From: Pseudonocardia ammonioxydans
GTDB taxonomy: Bacteria; Actinomycetota; Actinomycetes; Mycobacteriales; Pseudonocardiaceae
Assembly (NCBI RefSeq): GCF_900115005.1
Contig: NZ_FOUY01000039.1
Location: 1-55,716, forward strand
Direction of reading: 5' to 3'
DNA length: 55,716 nucleotides
Under the pieces are notes generated by a model. The model was given only the letters and a program-made list of their open reading frames with translations, did not search any database and was not told where the DNA came from. The translations under genes and the position numbers were made by a program. Each line of letters starts with the position of its first letter. Positions within the stretch are counted from its first letter, which is position 1. Of this stretch, positions 29,611 to 36,959 are shown piece after piece.

Positions 29611-31104
29611 ATGCCCACCACCGGCAAGTTCATCGAACGACACGGCCTGTACGGACCGGAGAAGATCGAGGCCGCCGAGCGGTCGAAGAAGCTCGTCGAG
29701 CAGAACGACGTCGAGCTGATCCGGATCGTCTGGCCCGACCAGCACGGGTTGCTGCGGGGCAAGGCGCTGACCCGGGCGGCGTACTTCGCTGCGCTCGAGT
29801 CCGGCAACGAGATCACCATGGCGCCGTTCTTCTTCGACCCGGCGAACGCGATCGTGCTCAACCCGTTCAGCGCCGACGGCGGATTCGCCGTCGAGGGCCT
29901 GGGCGGCAGCCCGAACATCACCATGGTCCCCGACCCCGACACGTTCCAGCTGCTGCCGTGGGCGCCGAAGACCGCGGTGGTCTTCGCCGACCTCTACATG
30001 AGCAACGGGGCGCTGTTCCCGCTGGCGCCGCGCACCATCCTGCGGAACTCGCTGGCCAAGCTCGCCGAGCGCAACTACAAGCTCGTCGCCGGCATCGAGA
30101 TGGAGTGGTATCTCACCCGGATCGTCGATGACCTGCTCGGCAAGTGCTCGCTGGGGGCGCCCGGCACTCCGGCGGACCCACCCCAGGTCGCTCCGGTCGC
30201 ACGCGGCTACAACTACCTGCTCGTCGACCACCTCGACGAGATCGACGATGCGCTCACTCCCATTCGTGACTCGGTGCTGGCGATGGGGCTGCCGCTGCGG
30301 TCCTTCGACGACGAGTGGGCCCCCAGCCAGGTCGAAACGACGTTCGACGTGCTCGAGGGGATGGCCGCGGCCGATGCGGCCAGCCTGTTCAAGATGGCGG
30401 TCAAGCAAACTGCCAAGCGACACGGCTACCTTGCCTCGTTCATGTGCACGCCGGCGATCGAGGGCTTCTACGCCAGTGGCTGGCACATGCACACCTCGGT
30501 GGCCGACGCCACGACCGGGGAGAACCTGATGGTCCCCGGCGAGGGTGAGGCGCTGTCCGAGCTGGGCCGGCACTATGTCGGCGGGCAGCTGGCACACGGT
30601 GCGGCCGCGTCGGTGTTCACCACCCCGACCATCAACGGCTACCGCCGCCGACGCCCCTACTCGCTGGCGCCCGACCGGCTGACCTGGGCCTACGACAATC
30701 GCGCGGCGATGATGCGGGTCATCAGCGCTCCCGGCGACAAGGCCTCGCACGTCGAGAACCGGGTCGGCGAGGCCGCGGCCAACCCGTACCTGTACATGGC
30801 CTCTCAGGTCGTGGCCGGACTCGACGGCATCGTCAACCAGACATCGCCCGGCCCGCTGAGCGAGGACCCCTACACCGCCGACGTCACGCAGCTGCCGACC
30901 AGCCTGTCCGATGCCGTCGGGGTGCTGGAGAACGACCAGTTCTTCCGCGGCGAGTTCGGCAGCACCTTCGTCGACTACCTGGTCACCATGAAGCGCAGTG
31001 AGATCACCCGGTACGAAGCCTGGGTCGCAGAGAACCCCGACGCCGACACCTACGTCAACGGGGTCACCGACTGGGAGCACCGGGAGTACTTCGAGCTGTT
31101 CTAG
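29611..31104 (+). CDS. glutamine synthetase-like gamma-glutamyl-amine ligase (AtdA1/TdnQ type)
   Basis: 497-residue member of the glutamine synthetase superfamily, longer than GSI by about 30 residues. Active-site blocks: IRIVWPDQHGLLRGKALTR (N-terminal beta-grasp), GIEMEWYL (Glu metal ligands), SGWHMHTSVAD (His of the n1/n2 site), PTINGYRRRRPYS, NRAAMMRVIS (Arg for ATP and glutamate) and HVENRVGEAAANPYLYM. All core residues look intact, so it should be an ATP-dependent ligase. By analogy with gamma-glutamylanilide synthase it probably joins glutamate to an amine substrate rather than to ammonia. ATG 29611 has AAGGAGAG upstream. Confidence 0.87.
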   Translation: MPTTGKFIERHGLYGPEKIEAAERSKKLVEQNDVELIRIVWPDQHGLLRGKALTRAAYFAALESGNEITMAPFFFDPANAIVLNPFSADGGFAVEGLGGSPNITMVPDPDTFQLLPWAPKTAVVFADLYMSNGALFPLAPRTILRNSLAKLAERNYKLVAGIEMEWYLTRIVDDLLGKCSLGAPGTPADPPQVAPVARGYNYLLVDHLDEIDDALTPIRDSVLAMGLPLRSFDDEWAPSQVETTFDVLEGMAAADAASLFKMAVKQTAKRHGYLASFMCTPAIEGFYASGWHMHTSVADATTGENLMVPGEGEALSELGRHYVGGQLAHGAAASVFTTPTINGYRRRRPYSLAPDRLTWAYDNRAAMMRVISAPGDKASHVENRVGEAAANPYLYMASQVVAGLDGIVNQTSPGPLSEDPYTADVTQLPTSLSDAVGVLENDQFFRGEFGSTFVDYLVTMKRSEITRYEAWVAENPDADTYVNGVTDWEHREYFELF

Positions 31105-31135
31105 GCCGGACCAGCCCCACCGTCACCTCCGCCGT

Positions 31136-31154
31136 CGGCCGGCTCCGCCGGCCG
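31136..31154 (+). terminator. GC hairpin between GS-like gene and ferredoxin gene
   Basis: CGGCCGG-CTCCG-CCGGCCG: a 7-bp stem with a five-base loop in the 91-base gap inside the operon. It may cause partial termination or mark an mRNA processing point; weak evidence. Confidence 0.35.
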
Positions 31155-31195
31155 GCCGGCGCGGGGGCCGACCCCGATTCGAAAAGGCAACAGGA

Positions 31196-31516
31196 ATGCC
31201 CAAGATCGTCTTCAACTCGCCCGACGGTTCCCAGCACGTAGTCGAAGCCCGCAACGGCTCGTCGATCATGGAAGCGGGGACCCGCGCCGGGGTGCCCGGG
31301 ATCGTCGCCGAGTGCGGTGGCGCGCTGGCCTGTGCCACCTGCCACGTCTACGTCGCCGACCCGTTCCGGGACGCGGTCGGCGAGGTCGGTGACTTCGAGG
31401 ACGAGATGCTCGACGACGCAGAGGCCGAGCGCACCGCCGCCAGCCGGCTGTCCTGCCAGATCCCGATGACCGACGAGCTCGACGGTGTCGAGGTCACGGT
31501 GGCGCCCGAGCAATGA
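31196..31516 (+). CDS. [2Fe-2S] ferredoxin (putidaredoxin/adrenodoxin type)
   Basis: 106-residue soluble electron carrier. Cluster ligands C40, C46, C49 and C87 follow the C-x5-C-x2-C ... C pattern (ECGGALACATCHVYV and SCQIPM). The acidic helix GDFEDEMLDDAEAE between them is the usual docking surface for a reductase. It should pass electrons from the FAD reductase downstream to the Rieske centre. ATG 31196 has AGGA close upstream. Overlaps the reductase start (ATGA). Confidence 0.93.
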   Translation: MPKIVFNSPDGSQHVVEARNGSSIMEAGTRAGVPGIVAECGGALACATCHVYVADPFRDAVGEVGDFEDEMLDDAEAERTAASRLSCQIPMTDELDGVEVTVAPEQ

Positions 31517-32778
31517 GCGAACCGCAGAACCTTCCCGCCCGTACCGGGGTACTCGTGGTGGGCGCCGGCGAAGCCGGAGTCCGCGTGGCGGCCTCGCTGC
31601 GCGAACTCGGCCACGACGAGCCGATCCTGCTGCTGGGCGACGAACCACACCCGCCGTACCAGCGACCGCCGCTGTCGAAGGCATTCCTCGACGGCACCAC
31701 CGACCACGACACCCTGGCGCTGCGCACCCCGGATTTCTTCCGCGAGGCCAGGATCGAGGTCCGGACCGGCCGGCCGGTTGCCGACCTCGAGATCGATGAC
31801 TCCGGAGCGGGCAGCGCCCGCTGCGCCGGCGGCGATACCGTCGCGTTCGACCACCTGGTCCTGGCCACCGGGGCCCGGGCCCGCACACTCCCGATCGGTG
31901 GCGCGGACCTTGACGGGGTCTGCACGCTGCGTAGCCTGCACGACGCGGAAACCCTGCGCGCACGGCTGGCCAGGGCACACCGGGTGGTCGTGCTCGGCGC
32001 CGGCTACATCGGCCTGGAGGCGGCCGCGGTCGCGTCCGCCCGCGGACTCGACACGACCGTCGTCGAGCGCGAGAACCGCCTGCTGAGCCGGGTCAGCGCG
32101 GCGCCATTGTCAGAGTTCCTGCTCGACCGGCACCGAGCATGGGGCGTCCGCTTCGAACTCGACACAGAGGTGCGCGAGATCGTCGGTGACAGCGGCCGGG
32201 TGCAGGCCGTAAAGCTGGCCGACGGCCGCGAACTCCCGGCTGACCTCGTCGTCGTCGGCGTCGGTGCGGTACCCGGAACCGAACTCGCCGAGAAGCTCGG
32301 ACTGGAGGTGCGGCGCGGCATCGTCGTCGACACCGCAGGACGGACCAGCCACCGGGGGGTGTTCGCCGCAGGCGACTGCACCGTGCTGCCCCACCCCCAC
32401 CTATCCGACGAGCTGCTCGGAGTGGAATCGGTTCAGAATGCCAACGACCAGGCCAGGGCGGTCGCCGCCGCCGTCGCCGGCGTCGCGCCGCCCCCGCCGG
32501 CGGTACCGTGGTTCTGGTCCGACCAGCGCGACCTGAAGCTGCAGATCGCCGGTATCTCCAGTGGACACGACAGCTATGTGGTCCGTTCGAGCTCCAGCGG
32601 CAACGACGTGACGGTCCTCTACTACCGCGAGGGTGCGCTGATCGCGTCCGAGTCGGTGAACCGGCCCAAGGACTTCATGGCCGTCAAGCGGGCGCTGGGC
32701 AAGGACAGGACCATCCCGCCGACGGCCGCGGCCGACCCGGACACGCTGTTGAAGGATTTGATCATCGATCGGACCTGA
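31513..32778 (+). CDS. FAD-dependent ferredoxin reductase
   Basis: 421-residue NAD(P)H:ferredoxin reductase of the putidaredoxin reductase/BphA4 type. FAD site VVGAGEAGVRVAASLRELG, the PYQRPPLSKAFL motif that contacts FAD, NADH site VVVLGAGYIGLEAAAVA, VFAAGDCT and the C-terminal PWFWSDQRDLKLQIAG, which stacks on the flavin. Together with the adjacent ferredoxin it completes a three-component dioxygenase. Last gene of the oxygenase operon; a hairpin follows. Confidence 0.93.
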   Translation: MSEPQNLPARTGVLVVGAGEAGVRVAASLRELGHDEPILLLGDEPHPPYQRPPLSKAFLDGTTDHDTLALRTPDFFREARIEVRTGRPVADLEIDDSGAGSARCAGGDTVAFDHLVLATGARARTLPIGGADLDGVCTLRSLHDAETLRARLARAHRVVVLGAGYIGLEAAAVASARGLDTTVVERENRLLSRVSAAPLSEFLLDRHRAWGVRFELDTEVREIVGDSGRVQAVKLADGRELPADLVVVGVGAVPGTELAEKLGLEVRRGIVVDTAGRTSHRGVFAAGDCTVLPHPHLSDELLGVESVQNANDQARAVAAAVAGVAPPPPAVPWFWSDQRDLKLQIAGISSGHDSYVVRSSSSGNDVTVLYYREGALIASESVNRPKDFMAVKRALGKDRTIPPTAAADPDTLLKDLIIDRT

Positions 32779-32804
32779 GAGCGCGTGCCTCGGGCACACG
32801 CTCT
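32778..32804 (+). terminator. terminator hairpin after the oxygenase operon
   Basis: AGAGCGCGTGCC / GGCACACGCTCT: a 12-bp stem with one mismatch and a three-base loop, beginning at the last base of the reductase stop codon. Confidence 0.6.
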
Positions 32805-32829
32805 GCGCCCCTCGAAGGAGAGGAGGACC

Positions 32830-33909
32830 ATGGCGGAGCCGGCAGCACACGACGACGTCGCAGAGTTGATCCTCACGACCACCGACACCCTGTGTGGCGC
32901 CTCCACGCTCGAGGAGGTGATGGAGCGCTACCTCGAGATCGTCGCTGCGGCGCTGCCCGCCCGCTCGCTGGGCATCTACCTGTTTCCGACGGTGCACAGC
33001 CGGTCCGGGGCCCGCATTACTGCCGGGGTCAGCGACGTCTTCCTCGCCCGTTACGAGGACGCCGGCCGGGACCACGACCCGGTACTCGACCGGGCCCTGT
33101 CGACCGGGCGGGCCGTCCACAGCGCCCACCTGATGCCCGATGACGACTGGCAGCAGCTCGACTTCTACAAACAGGTCCTCGCGTTGCACCGGATGCGGAT
33201 GGTGCTCGAGGCACCGGTGACCGCCGGTGCGCGGGCGGTCGGCACGCTGAACTTCGGCGACCGGGACCCGGCCCGGTTCGCCGAGCCCGCCACCCTCGCC
33301 GTAGTCTCGGCGCTCGGCCGGGTGGTGGGCTCGGCCGTGTCCGCGCTGAACGAGCGCGGTGAGCTGCAGCGCGAGCGCGACCACGCATACGCTGCGCTGG
33401 ACGTGGCGTCCGACGCGCTCGTCATCACCGACCTCGCGTCCGGTCGCCGCCGGCTCAACGAGTCGGCCCGGCGGCTGCTCGAGACGGTCGCGCCGGCCGA
33501 CCCCGAGGTCTGGCTGGAGGACACCATGGCCGCGGCCGCGGCCCCCGGTGGCGACGGCCGATGGACGACGATGTCCGAGTCCGGATGGTCGCTGTCGGTG
33601 CGCGAAGTCCCCGGACCGCCCGGTTCCCGCACCTCGATCACCGTGCTGCGCCTGCACGAGGTCGCCTCCGCGACCGCGGCGCTACCGCCGTCGCTGGCCG
33701 CGCTGCTGTCTCCGCGCGAGCAGGAGGTGGCCCGGCTCGTGGCACTCGGCCTGCAGGACGACCAGATCGCGGCGCGGGTGTTCCTGAGCCGCCACACCGT
33801 CAAGCAGCACCTCAAAGCGATCTACCGCAAGCTGCGCATCAACTCCCGGGTCGCCCTGACCAGGGTGGTTCTCGATGCTCCGGTGCCACCTCCCTCGCAC
33901 GAGGGATGA
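32830..33909 (+). CDS. GAF-PAS-LuxR family transcriptional regulator
   Basis: 359-residue one-component regulator. Residues about 8-175 form a GAF-like sensor (TDTLCGASTLEEVMERYLE ... LEAPVTAGARAVGTLNFG), residues 180-270 a PAS-like segment (AYAALDVASDALVITDLASG), and residues 290-350 a LuxR helix-turn-helix (LSPREQEVARLVALGLQDDQIA, SRHTVKQHLKAIYRKL). ATG 32830 has AGGAGG directly upstream. Position between the oxygenase operon and the hydantoinase module makes it a candidate activator of either one. A short inverted repeat (TCCCTCG-CA-CGAGGGA) covers its last codons. Confidence 0.85.
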   Translation: MAEPAAHDDVAELILTTTDTLCGASTLEEVMERYLEIVAAALPARSLGIYLFPTVHSRSGARITAGVSDVFLARYEDAGRDHDPVLDRALSTGRAVHSAHLMPDDDWQQLDFYKQVLALHRMRMVLEAPVTAGARAVGTLNFGDRDPARFAEPATLAVVSALGRVVGSAVSALNERGELQRERDHAYAALDVASDALVITDLASGRRRLNESARRLLETVAPADPEVWLEDTMAAAAAPGGDGRWTTMSESGWSLSVREVPGPPGSRTSITVLRLHEVASATAALPPSLAALLSPREQEVARLVALGLQDDQIAARVFLSRHTVKQHLKAIYRKLRINSRVALTRVVLDAPVPPPSHEG

Positions 33910-33960
33910 CGCTGCTACCTCCCTCGGAGTGCTGCCGCAGCACCCGCGCACCTCATTAGC

Positions 33961-33993
33961 TTCCGGTGCGGGGTGAACGACCTCACACCGGAA
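33961..33993. promoter_or_regulatory. long inverted repeat before the M24/Hyu operon
   Basis: TTCCGGTG ... CACCGGAA with 17 bases between the perfect arms; the similarity continues inward with mismatches (GCGGGG versus GTGAGG). It overlaps the Shine-Dalgarno of the gene at 34004. A dimeric operator for the LuxR or IclR-type regulator, or an RNA hairpin hiding the ribosome site, are both possible. Confidence 0.5.
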
Positions 33994-34003
33994 GGAGAAG
34001 CGG

Positions 34004-35173
34004 ATGAGTGGCTCGTTGAGCGAACGCGACCGGCGTTGGAGTCGGCTGCAGGCCGCGATGGCCGAGGAAGGTCTGGAGGCGCTGGTGATCGCCGGCGCCG
34101 ACTACCGCGGCCACAAGGGGACTCTGCGCTATGTCGCGGACTACAACCTCGCGCACCGTTACGGCTACAGCGTCGTCTTCGCCGGCGCCGAGCCGATCAT
34201 GGTGCTGCCGCAGAACCTGACCGGCGGGCGCCGCCCCCGGACGGGCTGGGTCGGTGACTACCGCTACCCGCACGACCTGGGAGCAGGCCTGGTCGAGGTG
34301 CTCGAGAGCGGGCCGCGGGCCGGCCGGATCGGCGTCGTCGGCCTCGGACAGATCATGAAGGTCGAGGACTACCTGCGGATCGCGGGAGCATTCCCGGATG
34401 CCGAGATCGTCGATGCCTCTCCGATGTTCGAGCGCGTCCGTGCGGTGAAGAGCGCCGAGGAGCTGCGCGGCGCCGAGGAGTCCGCCTACATCACAGACCG
34501 CTGCTTCGAACGGTTGCTGGAGGTGGCCCGGCCCGGCGTCACCGAGCGGGAGGTGGCGGCCGAGATGTACGCCACGGCCGCCCGCCTCGGCGGCGAGGAC
34601 CCGCTGTTCCTGACGATGTTCGCCGACGACGAGCCCACCGGGCCGTGCCCGACGTTCGGCGCGCCGCGCGACCGCGTACTGCGAGCGCACGATGTGTTCA
34701 CCTTCTCCTACGAGGTGGTCGGCCCGGCCGGCTACTGGGTCGAGCTGTCCCGGATGGTGACCTTCGCGCCGCCCGCCGAACCGGTCGAGCGGATCGCCCG
34801 CGCGGTCGGGGCCGGGATGGCGGCCGCCGCCTCGGCGATCACTCCGGGCATCGGCACCGGTGACGTCCAGAAGCAGGTCATCGCGGCCGTGGAGGCCGAG
34901 GGCGTGAAGTCCTCCTACTGGTCCGGACACGGGCTGGGGCAGGACGTGCTGGAGGAGCCCTGGATCGGGCTCGACGTCGTCCAGGACGACAGCTCCGCCG
35001 GCGCGGTGTCCACGCTCGACTCCGGGATGGTTTTGGCGCTGCACCCGATGCTCTGGGAGGCCGACACCGCGGCCATGGGCTACATGGCCGACACCCACGT
35101 CGTCACCGACTCGGGTTGCCGGACACTTTCCGAGCATCCGGTCCAGCTCTACCGGATCCCGGCGGGGGCCTGA
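34004..35173 (+). CDS. M24 family (creatinase/Xaa-Pro peptidase fold) protein, metal ligands lost
   Basis: 389 residues: an N-terminal creatinase-like domain to about residue 125 and a C-terminal pita-bread domain. Of the five M24 metal ligands only the His is kept (SGHGLGQD). The two Asp positions are Tyr and Glu (VFTFSYEVVGPAGYWVELSR), and the two Glu positions are His (MVLALHPM) and Ala (YMADTHVV). The protein is therefore unlikely to be a metallopeptidase; creatinase is a known metal-independent C-N hydrolase in the same fold. ATG 34004 has AAGGAG upstream. One base separates it from the HyuB gene, so a shared function with HyuAB is likely. Confidence 0.85.
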   Translation: MSGSLSERDRRWSRLQAAMAEEGLEALVIAGADYRGHKGTLRYVADYNLAHRYGYSVVFAGAEPIMVLPQNLTGGRRPRTGWVGDYRYPHDLGAGLVEVLESGPRAGRIGVVGLGQIMKVEDYLRIAGAFPDAEIVDASPMFERVRAVKSAEELRGAEESAYITDRCFERLLEVARPGVTEREVAAEMYATAARLGGEDPLFLTMFADDEPTGPCPTFGAPRDRVLRAHDVFTFSYEVVGPAGYWVELSRMVTFAPPAEPVERIARAVGAGMAAAASAITPGIGTGDVQKQVIAAVEAEGVKSSYWSGHGLGQDVLEEPWIGLDVVQDDSSAGAVSTLDSGMVLALHPMLWEADTAAMGYMADTHVVTDSGCRTLSEHPVQLYRIPAGA

Positions 35174-35174
35174 C

Positions 35175-36959
35175 ATGGCAACGACACCACAGACCGTCGA
35201 TCCGATCCTCGCCTCGGTGCTGCAGCGTCGTGTGGACGCCATCGCCAAGGAGATGGCGACGATGTTGATGCGATCGTCCCGGTCACCGATCTTCAACGAG
35301 ATCGGTGACCTGGTGACGGTGCTGTTCGATGCGAAGGGGCGAGCTCTGGCCCAGGCGGAGTTCGCGGCCATCATCGCGTTCGGGGCGCAGCCACCGCTCG
35401 AGTACATCATCGACTACTTCGGCGACGACATCGCCGACGGTGACGTCATCCTGCACAACGATGTGTTCACCGGTGGCAACCAGAACGCCGACACCGGCGT
35501 GTATCTGCCGATCTTCCACGAGGGTGAGTTGGTCGCCTGGGCCGCGGCCAAGGGGCACATGGCCGACATCGGCGGTATGACCCTCGGCGGCTACAACCCA
35601 CAGGCCAGGGAGATCTGGCAGGAGGCCCTGCGGATCACACCGGTCAAGATCTACTCCGGGGGCGAGCTCCGGAAGGACGTCTGGGACCTCGTCGGCGCCA
35701 ACATCCGCATCGACTTCGTCATGCAGGACATCCAGTCGATGGTCGGCGCCTGCACGGTCGGCAAGCGTCGGCTGCTGCAGGTACTGGACCGGTACGGAGC
35801 ACCGCGGTTCACCGAGCACATGGACTACGTGCTCGACGCGTCCGAGCAGCAGGTCCGCGCCGAGGTCGCGCGCTGGCCCGACGGCGTCTACCACGGCGAG
35901 AGCTGGATGGTCTCCGACGGCGTCGATGCCGGCGCCCGCTACCGGATCGCCTGCGAGGTGCGGATCGAGGGCGACGAGATCACCTTCGACTTCACCGCCA
36001 CCGACGACCAGTCACCCGGCATCGCGAACATGCCGCCCGCCTCGGCGAAGGGGGCCGTGCGGATCGCCTTCCTGATGCTCATCGCCGCCGGCGGTGTGGT
36101 CATCCCGACCAACCAGGGCCTGTTCGCGCCACTGAGCACGGTGTTCCGCGAGGGATCGCTGCTGAACCCGCGGTTCCCCGCCGCCACGATCTTCGGCAAC
36201 CAGATGTGCGACGAGGTGCTCGAGGCGATCATGACGGCGCTCGCCGACGCCCTCCCGGACCGGGTGACCGCCGGCTGGAACCAGTTCATCTGCACATCGC
36301 TGAACGGGACCGACCCGCGCACCGATGCTCCGTTCGTCACGCTCACCGTGTTCCAGCGCAGCGGTCCCGGTGCCATGCGCGGCACCGACGGGTGGGACGC
36401 CTTCGGCTTCACCGGGACCGCCGGTCAGATGCGGTCCCCGGACCCGGAGATGTTCGAGATGACCTCGCCACACTTTCTCGAGTACCACGAGTACCTCCCG
36501 GATTCGGCCGGTGCAGGCGAGTGGCGCGGAGGGCTCGGTACCCGCTCCGCATGGCGCTGCCACGGCCTCGACGAGGTCGGTGTCACGATCGGCGACGACG
36601 TCGTCAGCGAGGGCGCCGAGGCGGCCCGAGGCCTGTTCGGCGGGCACGACGCGGGCCGGAACGAGATCGTCGTCGAGCACCCCGACGGCAGCACCCATGT
36701 CTGGGGTTCGAAGGAGCTGGTGTCGCTGCCGCCGGGGGCCGTCGTGCGCGCTACCAGCGGTGGTGGCGCCGGGTACGGCAACCCGCACCGGCGTCCGGCA
36801 GATGTCGTCCTCCGCGAGATGCGGAACGGCCTGGTGAGTCCGGAGCGTGCCCGCAATGACTACGGCGTCGCCGTCACCATCGGTCCGGACGGGTCCTGGA
36901 GCGTCGACGAGCAGACCACCTCCGCCCTGCGGAGTGCGAGCGGAGGAATCCACCGATGA
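35175..36959 (+). CDS. hydantoinase B/oxoprolinase family protein (module 1)
   Basis: 594-residue HyuB subunit, the usual length. Blocks: GDVILHNDVFTGGNQNADTG, KGHMADIGGMTLG (metal-binding His and Asp), ARYRIACEVRIEGDEITFDFT, FGNQMCDEVLEAIMTALADALP, and a C-terminal GGGAGYGNPHRRPADVV. With HyuA it forms an ATP-dependent amidohydrolase; family members open 5-oxoproline, N-methylhydantoin, 2-pyrrolidone or caprolactam-type rings. Overlaps the HyuA start by four bases. Which ring is used cannot be told from sequence. Confidence 0.9.
   Translation: MATTPQTVDPILASVLQRRVDAIAKEMATMLMRSSRSPIFNEIGDLVTVLFDAKGRALAQAEFAAIIAFGAQPPLEYIIDYFGDDIADGDVILHNDVFTGGNQNADTGVYLPIFHEGELVAWAAAKGHMADIGGMTLGGYNPQAREIWQEALRITPVKIYSGGELRKDVWDLVGANIRIDFVMQDIQSMVGACTVGKRRLLQVLDRYGAPRFTEHMDYVLDASEQQVRAEVARWPDGVYHGESWMVSDGVDAGARYRIACEVRIEGDEITFDFTATDDQSPGIANMPPASAKGAVRIAFLMLIAAGGVVIPTNQGLFAPLSTVFREGSLLNPRFPAATIFGNQMCDEVLEAIMTALADALPDRVTAGWNQFICTSLNGTDPRTDAPFVTLTVFQRSGPGAMRGTDGWDAFGFTGTAGQMRSPDPEMFEMTSPHFLEYHEYLPDSAGAGEWRGGLGTRSAWRCHGLDEVGVTIGDDVVSEGAEAARGLFGGHDAGRNEIVVEHPDGSTHVWGSKELVSLPPGAVVRATSGGGAGYGNPHRRPADVVLREMRNGLVSPERARNDYGVAVTIGPDGSWSVDEQTTSALRSASGGIHR

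Noticed and set aside
34004..35173. Active Xaa-Pro aminopeptidase or true creatinase
   Set aside because: Four metal ligands are missing, excluding an ordinary aminopeptidase; creatinase identity cannot be claimed because no creatinine pathway partners such as creatininase or sarcosine oxidase are in the window.
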